Of a DNA stretch of 7,233 nucleotides, positions 1-6,924 are shown piece after piece. A program made the translations under genes and the position numbers. The stretch spans positions 1-7,233 of the forward strand of contig CALLQM010000138.1 in the NCBI GenBank assembly GCA_938014855.1, given 5' to 3'. Within the stretch, counting starts at the first letter, position 1, and every line of letters begins with the position of its first letter. Source of the stretch: an uncultured Clostridia bacterium (GTDB lineage Bacteria > Bacillota > Clostridia > Oscillospirales > Ruminococcaceae). The notes beneath the pieces are model-generated. The model did no database searches. It had not been told where the DNA came from and was given only the letters and a program-made list of their open reading frames with translations.

Positions 1-102
1 TGCTTGACATGTTTTTAATTATCTTAGTTTTGCATTATTGTTTAGGTGGAACCATCCAATGTTGGTTGCTTATTAACTTGGCTCTATAAAATCAGATTCC
101 TG

Positions 103-1263
103 TTAGGTTTGCTCTCCGATATGCTTAATATCTACGTCGACATTCACTGATACGTCCGATTTGGAAAATATCTCATCCCAATCTGTATCCTCAAGCTCAC
201 TGCGCCATTTTGCCTGTGCAAATTTTACCCAGTTAAAAATATCCATGCCGTAATCTTGCTGAGCTTTTTGAATTAAAGCAGTACACTGCTCAATCATATA
301 ATTTTCAAAGCCCTTCTCAACGCTGCTTATAAGATCTTTGCTTTTTAGAAGATTCTCCTCTTTAAACAAATTACTGTCAAGTGTTTCGTAATTGTCGTTG
401 GGAATTAATTCAATAAGAGAACCTGAAAATTTAATATCTACATCAAAACGATAGCCTTTATCTCTGCGGGTGACTTTTATGCGTGTTTTATTTTTGACAT
501 CCACAGAAGCAGATATGGATAAGTTATCTTTATACATAAACGAATATGACCATATTCCATTACACGAACGATTTCGTAAGATATTAAGTATAAGCGCCTC
601 AGGAAGAGTGATGGTATGGGCTAACTTATCCTTATTAAAAATCGCATATCCGCTAATATAAATGATGTTTTTCTCTGCTTTAAGAATAGGGGCAATCGGA
701 TGCCATCCGGGTGTATCCATAGATACTAAGAAGGTGTGAACGGTGCTTTGCGGCATAATTAATTGTCTGAACCCTTCATCCATTAGTGTATTTAGGTAAA
801 TTCCCACATTTGGATAATTTTTAGGTTCAACCTTGAATATATCGTTTATATCGTCCTCCGCTACAGCCAGTTTTACAGTTTTCTTCATTTCGGGTGTGCG
901 GATTAATACATTCATAACATCACCAGCACCTTTTGCTGCAAGTGTTTTACCTAAAACGGCAACCTGGAAGTTTCCAAGGCTTAGTTTTTCACCCAAATGG
1001 TCATGCCTCATTATTCGGGTTTCTCCGACAAACATTCCATCGGTTATGTCAACAATATATTTTTTGGGAGCGTTTTCAAAGAAGACCGGTATGACGGCAT
1101 AAATTTGCATTTGCTGTTCATTACTCTGTTCATCCTCCACAAGCTCATATCCCGCCGCTATTGGTATATTAAGGGATTCAGTTGTTTTTGAATCCCAGCA
1201 GCCTGATAAGCATGTGGTAACTGCCAGTATGATAATTAATCCAAGCTTTTGTTTGCTTTTCAT
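103..1263 (-). CDS. Ger(x)C family spore germination lipoprotein (receptor C subunit)
   Basis: This is the lipid-anchored C subunit of a GerA-type germinant receptor, expected on the outer face of the spore inner membrane in complex with the A and B subunits encoded just upstream. The 386-residue length is normal for the family. A basic start (KSKQK) and a hydrophobic stretch at residues 7-19 lead to the lipobox LSGC, with Cys22 as the predicted lipidated residue. The next residues, CWD, are the usual family signature. An N-terminal domain runs to about residue 205 (SGYAIF at 204-209). The C-terminal domain ends with DIFNWVKFAQ (341-350) and the W-D-E-I-F...V-V-V-I-G pattern (362-383) typical of Ger(x)C proteins. 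The start is supported by AGGA six bases upstream. It is the last gene of the operon, 39 bp after the A subunit. No terminator is visible in the 102 bp that follow. The family call is firm; the germinant is unknown. Confidence 0.95.
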   Translation of the reverse strand: MKSKQKLGLIIILAVTTCLSGCWDSKTTESLNIPIAAGYELVEDEQSNEQQMQIYAVIPVFFENAPKKYIVDITDGMFVGETRIMRHDHLGEKLSLGNFQVAVLGKTLAAKGAGDVMNVLIRTPEMKKTVKLAVAEDDINDIFKVEPKNYPNVGIYLNTLMDEGFRQLIMPQSTVHTFLVSMDTPGWHPIAPILKAEKNIIYISGYAIFNKDKLAHTITLPEALILNILRNRSCNGIWSYSFMYKDNLSISASVDVKNKTRIKVTRRDKGYRFDVDIKFSGSLIELIPNDNYETLDSNLFKEENLLKSKDLISSVEKGFENYMIEQCTALIQKAQQDYGMDIFNWVKFAQAKWRSELEDTDWDEIFSKSDVSVNVDVDIKHIGEQT

Positions 1264-1302
1264 TCTGCATCCTACCTATCCAACAGAATTATATCGTTTC
1301 CT

Positions 1303-2787
1303 TTAGCTGCCGCTCTGCCTGTCTTCGTCTGTGACATTCATATATTTGGGTCTTTTCTTCATCTTAAACAGGAACGTGCGATAAAAGGTATCTTTAAAGT
1401 CACTGGATCGAACAGGAGCAAAGGGGCTTAAATAAGGAACGCCAAAGCTCTTTTGACGGATAAGGTGCCCCAGTATAAAAAGCAGTCCAATGGTGACCCC
1501 AAAGGCTCCAAACATGGCAGATAAAATTATTATGAAAAAACGGACCAGACGAAGTGAAAGCACCATGCTGTAATTTGCAATTGTAAAGGATAATATAGCG
1601 GTAACACCTACAATAATTACCATTCCGGGGCTCACCAGTTTTGCTCTTATGGCCGCATCGCCAAGTACAATTCCTCCAACAACTCCAAGAGATTTTCCTA
1701 CCGCTTCCGGCATCCTGAGTCCCATTTCCCGTAAAAATTCTACGCCGATTTCAAGTAATAACGCTTCAATAAATGGAGGAAACGGCAATTCCTTATGCGA
1801 TTGAGCCAATGGCATCAGGAGGTTAAATGGTATTAGTTCAGGATGGTACGATGTGAGCGAAATATAAAGGGATGGCAGGGTGATTGTAATAATAACCGCA
1901 ATATAACTTATAATACGGTTAAAATTTCCAACAAGTGTACGCTCATAATAATCATCGGGAGAAGTAAAGAAATTCGAAAATACCGCTGGTAGTATTAAAA
2001 TATTGGGCGCAGTATCGCAAATAATGCATATTTTGCCTTCCAGTAGTGCAGCTACCGCTTTATCAGGTCGTTCAGTATTATTTATCTGCGGAAAAACACT
2101 TTTTGGATTATCTTCAATATACTGCTCAAGCATACCCGAATCATTTATTCCATCAATGTTAATTTTTCGAAGTCTGCTTCTTAGTTCCTCAACAATATTT
2201 TTGTTAGCAATATCACTTACATACAAAACAGCTACTTTGGTTTTTGTTCTGACACCAACCGTAAACTCTTCCAAATTAAGATTTGGGCTGGGTAGTCTGT
2301 GCCGAATCACAAATATATTTGTACCAATATCCTCAGTAAAGCTCTCTTTTGTTCCGCGTATTGTTTTTTCATTTTTTGGCTGTTCAATCGTTCGCTTTTG
2401 CTTATTCCTTAGTGGAAGTAAATAACTGATATTGCTGCCCTCAATCAGTAAAAGTACCTTCCCCAAGAATATTTCATCAATGGAACTGTTTATATCTTTT
2501 ACCTGTTCTATTTTAGACAGCGGTAAAGCGCTTAGAACTCCTTCCTCATCAAGCTTTTTTACAGTTTGTGAAAGAGGCAAAATCACCTTTTGATTAAGGC
2601 TGTCAATATCTATAAGATTTCTTAGGTATATTAGGCAAGCTGATTTTTGATTTGGATTATCTAAGGGGACTTGTCTGAATTCCAGGTCAGAATTCATACC
2701 CGCTTTCTCTTTAATATAGATAAGGCTGCTCTTAAAATCATTGCTGTCGGAATCATGAGTATTACGTTTTTTTCTTGAATTAAACAT
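1303..2787 (-). CDS. GerA family spore germination protein (receptor A subunit)
   Basis: This is the A subunit of a nutrient germinant receptor, an integral protein of the spore inner membrane thought to oligomerise and pass ions when the B subunit binds its ligand. The length of 494 residues matches the family. A large soluble N-terminal region (about 1-285) carries the conserved RGTKESFTED (144-153) and ERPDKAVAALLEGK (239-252), followed by an acidic-aromatic DDYYER (278-283). Membrane segments lie at about 290-312, 388-408 and 411-443. The most conserved block includes PEAVGKSLG (360-368) and GDAAIRAKLVSP (376-387), and GVPYLSPFAP (449-458) follows the last membrane segment. All family hallmarks are present with no internal stop, so the gene looks functional. 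The start has AAAGGTG six bases upstream (2794-2800). It lies 24 bp after the permease gene and 39 bp before the lipoprotein gene, consistent with one transcript. Which of the several clostridial receptor types it belongs to cannot be told from this sequence alone. Confidence 0.97.
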   Translation of the reverse strand: MFNSRKKRNTHDSDSNDFKSSLIYIKEKAGMNSDLEFRQVPLDNPNQKSACLIYLRNLIDIDSLNQKVILPLSQTVKKLDEEGVLSALPLSKIEQVKDINSSIDEIFLGKVLLLIEGSNISYLLPLRNKQKRTIEQPKNEKTIRGTKESFTEDIGTNIFVIRHRLPSPNLNLEEFTVGVRTKTKVAVLYVSDIANKNIVEELRSRLRKINIDGINDSGMLEQYIEDNPKSVFPQINNTERPDKAVAALLEGKICIICDTAPNILILPAVFSNFFTSPDDYYERTLVGNFNRIISYIAVIITITLPSLYISLTSYHPELIPFNLLMPLAQSHKELPFPPFIEALLLEIGVEFLREMGLRMPEAVGKSLGVVGGIVLGDAAIRAKLVSPGMVIIVGVTAILSFTIANYSMVLSLRLVRFFIIILSAMFGAFGVTIGLLFILGHLIRQKSFGVPYLSPFAPVRSSDFKDTFYRTFLFKMKKRPKYMNVTDEDRQSGS

Positions 2788-2811
2788 AAATTACACCTTT
2801 AAATACATTCA

Positions 2812-3918
2812 TTATGCTAATGACTTTTTAGATTGAACATTTTTCACCCTTTTTTTGAAAATGTAAGACAATAACAGCAGCAAGACAGGAATAGCAGTGC
2901 CAAAAATAAGTCCTGTCGTACCAAAAAAATTCGATAATTTAAAAGACTTTAGTGTAGTATTTGATATATACTGAATTATAAACATAGCTAGTGCCCCAAT
3001 CATGGAAGCGGTGGCTAATTTTTTGATTCCGAATAGATTCGAAATCAAATAGCTGGTTGAATATAATTGATTCAACATAGGGCGAATAGCTATGCCGACC
3101 CATAACAAAATAAAAAAGAATTCTAATCTTTCAATAACTAGGATATCCGTTACCTTCAGCAGAACTAATACGGGCCATATATAGTTTTTAATTGCATATG
3201 GTCCGAAGATAAGGTTGCATACTATGACTACATAGACATAAATAGCTGTTACTATAAAAAATGCAAAAAGAGAGCTTGATACGGCTTTCTCCTTATTCTT
3301 CACAAATGGATAGAGTATCAGCAGATATTCAAAGCCGACAAAAGACCAACTGGTTTGTAAACTCCCTGATAGCAAATCCATGACAGGCGTAGTAAATACG
3401 GGAAACATGAAAGTAGGTTCCACTTGTTTTAAAGATGGAATTATAAAAAATAGCAATATCAGAAAGATATAAAATGTAAGCTCATTAAACCTTACGACTA
3501 CCTTGATACCACCGTTAATAATATACAAAGAAACCGCTATCATTAATATAAAAATAACGATATTGGGTGTTTTGGGTAAAATATACGTGTTAAGAACACT
3601 GGTAAAAACACTTATAGATGTGACACCAAAGATTAAACCATATAGAATATATAAAAAATACAATCCTCTGCCCAAGTATTTGCCGAGAAGAAATTTGCAT
3701 ATATCAAAAAACTCGTAACCAGGGAAGCGCTTAAAAAGTAATATGATCGAAAAAATACTTAAAAGCGGTATGAACGATCCCAGTAATACTATAATCCATC
3801 CGTCTTGATAACCTTGTTCCGCAACGGTTTTTGGTAGGCTGAGTATTCCTGAGCCAATAACGATCGCTATTAGACTGTAGGTTAACTGATTGTTTGTAAT
3901 CTCGGTTTGTTTCTTCAT
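2812..3918 (-). CDS. GerB-type spore germination permease (receptor B subunit)
   Basis: This is the B subunit of the germinant receptor, a member of the amino acid-polyamine-organocation (APC) transporter superfamily (spore permease family). In characterised receptors this subunit binds the germinant, commonly an amino acid, in a pocket like that of APC transporters. The 368-residue protein is hydrophobic throughout, with about ten membrane segments. The first contains the glycine-rich break GSGILSLP (22-29) typical of APC segment 1. WSFVGFEYLL (191-200) and ERLEFFFILLW (263-273) match family-conserved stretches, and the basic tail (355-365) is probably cytoplasmic. I chose the ATG at 3916-3918 because GGTGG lies five bases upstream. 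An in-frame ATG at 3928-3930 would add four residues (MVEY) but has no ribosome binding site. It is the first gene of the operon; in many spore-formers the A-subunit gene comes first instead. Confidence 0.95.
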   Translation of the reverse strand: MKKQTEITNNQLTYSLIAIVIGSGILSLPKTVAEQGYQDGWIIVLLGSFIPLLSIFSIILLFKRFPGYEFFDICKFLLGKYLGRGLYFLYILYGLIFGVTSISVFTSVLNTYILPKTPNIVIFILMIAVSLYIINGGIKVVVRFNELTFYIFLILLFFIIPSLKQVEPTFMFPVFTTPVMDLLSGSLQTSWSFVGFEYLLILYPFVKNKEKAVSSSLFAFFIVTAIYVYVVIVCNLIFGPYAIKNYIWPVLVLLKVTDILVIERLEFFFILLWVGIAIRPMLNQLYSTSYLISNLFGIKKLATASMIGALAMFIIQYISNTTLKSFKLSNFFGTTGLIFGTAIPVLLLLLSYIFKKRVKNVQSKKSLA

Positions 3919-3923
3919 GTATT

Positions 3924-3928
3924 CCACC
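3924..3928 (-). promoter_or_regulatory. Ribosome binding site that decides the permease start
   Basis: On the minus strand GGTGG lies five bases before the ATG at 3916-3918. The other candidate, an in-frame ATG at 3928-3930, overlaps this site and is preceded only by AAAAA-type sequence, so the shorter protein is preferred. The match to the Shine-Dalgarno consensus is moderate, not perfect. Confidence 0.6.
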
Positions 3929-3985
3929 ATTTTTAAGTTGTTTATGCATACAATAATTTACGAATGGCATTTTCAGCAGACGTTA

Positions 3986-4016
3986 ATTATACTATCCCAT
4001 TACAAGAATTCTATAC
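3986..4016 (-). promoter_or_regulatory. Candidate promoter of the germination-receptor operon
   Basis: On the minus strand a perfect TATAAT (3986-3991) lies 67 bp before the permease start, but the hexamer 17 bp upstream (ATAGAA, 4009-4014) is a poor -35 for the housekeeping sigma factor. The same stretch contains GTATA (4012-4016) and GATAGTA (3990-3996), separated by 15 bp, which partly resemble the forespore sigma-G/sigma-F elements. Receptor operons are known to be transcribed in the forespore under sigma-G in Bacillus. The -10 match here is imperfect and the spacing is shorter than the sigma-G norm, so the sigma class is left open. Confidence 0.25.
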
Positions 4017-4105
4017 AGAGATGCGCAGCTTGCTTGTATGCAATATTGACAAGTGCAGGGTGTGTGAGCCGTCCGCGTTTGCTAATTAGAATTAGGTTTC
4101 ATATT

Positions 4106-4134
4106 TTGACAATTCATGATAAACTGTGGATATA
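4106..4134 (+). promoter_or_regulatory. Sigma-A-like promoter of the CPBP protease gene
   Basis: A perfect -35 TTGACA (4106-4111) is followed after 17 bp by GATATA (4129-4134), four of six matches to TATAAT. An alternative -10, TATATT at 4131-4136, would leave a 19-bp spacer. Transcription would start near 4141, leaving a leader of under 20 bases that just includes the ribosome binding site AGGAG at 4148-4152. The left arm of a 12-bp inverted repeat lies between the two promoter elements, which suggests repressor control. Confidence 0.5.
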
Positions 4135-4162
4135 TTATTTATATAACAGGAGTTTATCATGA
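4114..4162. repeat. 12-bp inverted repeat spanning promoter and start codon (possible operator)
   Basis: The arm TCATGATAAACT at 4114-4125 is exactly complementary to AGTTTATCATGA at 4151-4162, with 25 bp between them. The left arm lies between the -35 and -10 of the promoter. The right arm covers the end of the AGGAG ribosome binding site and the ATG of the protease gene. Each arm also contains the small palindrome TCATGA. The arm centres are 37 bp apart. With the promoter placed as proposed the left arm would not be transcribed, so a DNA-binding regulator is more likely than an RNA hairpin. The repeat itself is certain; its role is inferred. Confidence 0.6.
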
Positions 4163-4821
4163 TTAACAGCAAAAAGAATATTTTTAAAATAATAATTGCG
4201 GTTTTATTGGAATTTGGCGTATTGTTTGCTATTGTATTATTTCAACAAAATATATTAATGTCTTTTTCTTTGTTAATAAGAGCCGTCTTAATGATTGTTG
4301 TTCAATGGACATTATTGATAGTTCCGTTTATATTTATGTGGAAAAACGGAGATAAATTAATTGACATCGGTTTTTCAAAAAATAATATTGCTGTTCAGAT
4401 TTTTACTGGTGCTATGATTGGAATTACCATGTCATTAATATTCACTGTTCTGCCGATTTTAGCCGGGCTAAAAGATATGGTTGGTTCAACTACTTACACA
4501 CAAGCATGGCAGTTTTGTTATCAGTTTGTATATATGATATTAGGAGTGGCTTTGGTTGAGGAGCTATTTTATAGAGGATTTCTCTTTAAAAAACTTCTTG
4601 ATGTGAACGGTTCAAAGTGGTTCTCGATTATCATATCTTCGGTTATTTTTGGACTATCACATATTTTAAGCGGTAATATTCTTCAAGTGTTTACTACTTC
4701 ATTATTGGGGATTTTCTTTTGTCTGTGCAGAGATAAGCTCAAGAATTGTACCACACTTTCTTTAGTTATAGCTCATGGAATGCACAATGCATTAATTACA
4801 TTATTCGTAGCGGTTTTATGA
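4159..4821 (+). CDS. CPBP family intramembrane glutamic endopeptidase (Abi/CAAX protease)
   Basis: This is a multi-pass membrane protease of the CPBP family, the bacterial relatives of the Rce1 CAAX-prenyl endopeptidase. They cut substrates within or near the membrane; in Gram-positive bacteria members are linked to bacteriocin self-immunity and other membrane processes. The 220-residue protein is hydrophobic from the start, with segments at about 10-28, 37-60, 80-103, 119-133, 153-170 and 198-218. All three family motifs are present: EELFYR at 134-139 (EExxxR, with the catalytic glutamate pair), FGLSH at 164-168 (FxxxH) and HGMHN at 206-210 (HxxxN). The enzyme should therefore be active. The start is set by AGGAG six bases upstream. 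It is transcribed alone, divergent from the ger operon and convergent with the MFS gene. No bacteriocin or peptide gene is visible next to it, so its substrate is unknown. Confidence 0.93.
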   Translation: MINSKKNIFKIIIAVLLEFGVLFAIVLFQQNILMSFSLLIRAVLMIVVQWTLLIVPFIFMWKNGDKLIDIGFSKNNIAVQIFTGAMIGITMSLIFTVLPILAGLKDMVGSTTYTQAWQFCYQFVYMILGVALVEELFYRGFLFKKLLDVNGSKWFSIIISSVIFGLSHILSGNILQVFTTSLLGIFFCLCRDKLKNCTTLSLVIAHGMHNALITLFVAVL

Positions 4822-4889
4822 TAAAGCTAATAATAATTGCCCCGATGCATATTTCATCAGATCATTGTTTCTCTTATTATAATAAAAAT

Positions 4890-4937
4890 AAGCACAAGCA
4901 TCTAATCTATTAAAAATATGATTAGATGCTTGTGCTT
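4890..4937. terminator. Bidirectional stem-loop terminator between convergent genes
   Basis: A perfect 18-bp inverted repeat (4890-4907 with 4920-4937) encloses a 12-base A/T loop. On the plus strand it ends in TTTT (4936-4939, the first two paired); on the minus strand it is followed by ATTTTTATT. It lies 68 bp after the protease stop and 88 bp after the MFS stop, so it can serve both. The stem is only about 39 percent G+C and the U tracts are short, so efficiency is uncertain. The rest of the gap at 4822-5025 shows nothing else I can identify. Confidence 0.7.
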
Positions 4938-5025
4938 TTATAGTACCTGAGGGGAGTTTGTTCAGTAAAAATGAGGCTGCTTTTATTAGGAAAGGCAGGA
5001 TAAAAGAATCGTTAACTTAAATTTC

Positions 5026-6246
5026 CTACTCCACTTTTTTTAACAGAGTAAATCCAACTATAAATAAAACAACTAAACTTAAAATTCCATATCTTGACTG
5101 TTTTGTGATTTGGGATACGATTGCAATCATAAATGGACCAATGATTGCTGAAAATTTACCAATAATATTGTAAATTCCAAAATAACTTGCTGCTTTTTCT
5201 TTAGGAATCATTTTACAAAAATAGGATCGGCTAAGGGCTTGCATTCCGCCTTGACAGGTCGCAACCATCATCGCTAATACCCAATAATCAAAAACTGTCT
5301 TGATAAAAAACCCATATACACTAATCATTATATATATAATGATACCAATTAGTAGCATCGTTTTAGCTGATAATTTTTTTGATATTTTCCCAAAAACAAG
5401 AGCAAAGGGAAAAGCAACAAATTGTGTTGCCAGCAAAATTACTAAGAGATTATTTCCGTCTACTCCAACATCTCTTCCGTACACAGCTGCCATTTTAAAA
5501 ATAGTACTGATACCATCTATATAGAAAAAATAGGCAATTAAAAACAAATAAATATTTTTATAATTTCTTATATCTTTAAGTGTCTCAAGTAATCTTATAA
5601 AACTATCCTTTAAAATATTTTTTGTTTTTTTGATAAAATATATTTGTTTAATATTCTTAAACAAAGGAATTGAAAATACAAACCACCATAAACCTGTAAC
5701 GATAAAGGATATTCTTATTGCGGTTATTTTTGATGATAAGCCTATCAATGATGGATTTAAAATCATCACAATACACAAAATAAATGGGATTGTGCTTCCA
5801 ATATAACCCCATGCAAATCCATTGGATGAGATCCAATCCATTCGGTCTTCCTTGGTAACATCCACTAACATTGAATCATAAAAAATGTTACCGCTGAAAA
5901 AGCATATGGCGGCAATCATATAGATGATTAAGCATAAAAGAACATTGCCTTCTCCAACAACTGATAATAAACATGAACTTGCAGTTCCTATTATTACAAA
6001 GAAAATCAAAAACTTCTTTTTATTATTTTCATAATCGGCTATAATTCCCAATACTGGAGATGCGAATGCAACAATTATGGATACAATAGTATTTACATAT
6101 CCCCAATAAGCAGTTGAATTAGCATCTGACATACCGACTGCTACGACATCTTTAAAATAAATGGGAAGTAATGCCGTTACAATTGTCACAACGAATGCGG
6201 AATTTGCCCAATCATAGAGTATCCAGCTTTTTTCTTGTTTTGTCAT
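5026..6246 (-). CDS. MFS transporter of the UMF1/Atg22-like family
   Basis: This is a major facilitator superfamily protein of the UMF1 type, related to the yeast vacuolar effluxer Atg22. Bacterial members are widespread but their substrates are mostly undetermined. The 406-residue length and about twelve membrane segments fit. The N-terminal signature W-x-x-YDWANSAF is intact (8-18). Other family blocks are NIFYDSMLVDV (120-130), GFAWGYIGS (143-151), FYIDGISTIF (241-250), GGMQALSRSYF (333-343), IPKEKAASYFGIYN (347-360) and GKFSAIIGP (363-371). A long basic loop (about 198-230) separates the two halves, as usual in MFS proteins. The start lies 3 bp after the plsY stop, and its ribosome binding site lies inside the end of plsY, so the two are translationally coupled. 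The partner suggests a link to membrane lipid or glycerophosphate metabolism, but the sequence does not show the substrate. Confidence 0.92.
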   Translation of the reverse strand: MTKQEKSWILYDWANSAFVVTIVTALLPIYFKDVVAVGMSDANSTAYWGYVNTIVSIIVAFASPVLGIIADYENNKKKFLIFFVIIGTASSCLLSVVGEGNVLLCLIIYMIAAICFFSGNIFYDSMLVDVTKEDRMDWISSNGFAWGYIGSTIPFILCIVMILNPSLIGLSSKITAIRISFIVTGLWWFVFSIPLFKNIKQIYFIKKTKNILKDSFIRLLETLKDIRNYKNIYLFLIAYFFYIDGISTIFKMAAVYGRDVGVDGNNLLVILLATQFVAFPFALVFGKISKKLSAKTMLLIGIIIYIMISVYGFFIKTVFDYWVLAMMVATCQGGMQALSRSYFCKMIPKEKAASYFGIYNIIGKFSAIIGPFMIAIVSQITKQSRYGILSLVVLFIVGFTLLKKVE

Positions 6247-6249
6247 ACG

Positions 6250-6864
6250 CTAACCTCTTTTTCGCTTTTTTAATGTTCCTCTTAATCCGGGTTCTTCTTT
6301 ACGTATAATCTTTTTTACGTTTGGTAAATGCTTAAAAATAGATAGTATTGTAATGAATAAACATAGATAAACAGCTTGCATAGGATAACCAAATACATAT
6401 ACTAAAATGGGTAACATCGTTACAATAACAATTGTTCCTACAGCAATATAGTCGGTTATTATTGTTATTAAAACGATTGTTATGATTAAAATAATAGCAA
6501 TTTTATAGTTAATACCTAAGAATATTCCAATAAGTGAAGCAGTTCCTTTTCCACCTTTGAATTTTAACAAAATTGGATATACATGTCCTAGTATTGTAAA
6601 TACACCTGCAACAAATAAAAGAACGGTTGAATCATTAAAAATGAGTTTTACTAAAAGTACTGCAAATACAGCTTTTAGTATATCTGCCAATGCAATGATA
6701 ATTCCATATTTCCATCCCATGATTTTCGTTGCACTGGATGCGCCTAAATTTCCATTACCATGGTTTCTAATATCAATCTTTTTAAATTTTTTTCCTAAAA
6801 TATACGCTGTTTGAAATCCGCCGAAGCAATAGCCTATTAAAGCCGCTGTAAAATAATCAAACAT
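6250..6864 (-). CDS. plsY: PlsY-type glycerol-3-phosphate acyltransferase, possible paralogue
   Basis: PlsY is an integral membrane enzyme that transfers the acyl group of acyl-phosphate (made by PlsX) to position 1 of glycerol-3-phosphate, giving lysophosphatidate, the first intermediate of phospholipid synthesis. The 204-residue length and five hydrophobic segments are standard. Motif 1 is present but altered: DIRNHGNGNLGASS (31-44), where the family normally has G-S-G-N and G-A-T-N. The Ser of GSGN is Asn37 here and the T-N pair is S43-S44; Arg33 is kept. Motif 2, the glycine-rich substrate loop, is intact as GHVYPILLKFKGGKG (93-107). Motif 3 survives as KHLPNVKKII (178-187) with acidic residues at 190-191. 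The tail is strongly basic (KKRKRG). AAAGGAG seven bases upstream (6872-6878) fixes the start. It is the first gene of an operon with the UMF1 transporter; plsX and plsC are absent. The variant motif suggests a secondary copy. Confidence 0.92.
   Translation of the reverse strand: MFDYFTAALIGYCFGGFQTAYILGKKFKKIDIRNHGNGNLGASSATKIMGWKYGIIIALADILKAVFAVLLVKLIFNDSTVLLFVAGVFTILGHVYPILLKFKGGKGTASLIGIFLGINYKIAIILIITIVLITIITDYIAVGTIVIVTMLPILVYVFGYPMQAVYLCLFITILSIFKHLPNVKKIIRKEEPGLRGTLKKRKRG
6254..6258 (-). promoter_or_regulatory. Ribosome binding site of the MFS gene inside plsY
   Basis: AGAGG on the minus strand lies seven bases before the MFS ATG and inside the last codons of plsY (Arg-Gly-stop). 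With only 3 bp between stop and start, this arrangement points to translational coupling and supports the chosen start. Confidence 0.75.
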
Positions 6865-6924
6865 ATGATTACTCCTTTGTTTATAATTTTACTAAAATGT
6901 TTTTTCCTATAATAACATAATTTT

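Noticed and set aside
1..102. Possible terminator or gene end after the Ger(x)C gene
   Set aside because: Only a 5-bp hairpin (AACCA/TGGTT, about 50-67) with no T tract follows on the minus strand, and no coding frame or RNA gene is recognisable in these 102 bp.
2003..2425. A 140-codon plus-strand frame inside the A-subunit gene
   Set aside because: It is antisense to a conserved coding region; its hydrophobic, serine-rich translation is what the reverse strand of such a gene gives.
3731..3970. A 79-codon minus-strand frame overlapping the permease start
   Set aside because: It lies in another frame over the permease N-terminus, which has clear family similarity; it is a shadow.
4046..4051. 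A second perfect TTGACA upstream of the protease gene
   Set aside because: No -10-like sequence lies 16-19 bp downstream (the region is G/C-rich), so it is unlikely to be a promoter.
3890..4162. A 90-codon plus-strand frame whose stop overlaps the protease start as ATGA
   Set aside because: It begins antisense inside the permease gene, has no ribosome binding site, runs through both candidate promoters and reads like random translation; the ATGA overlap is coincidental.
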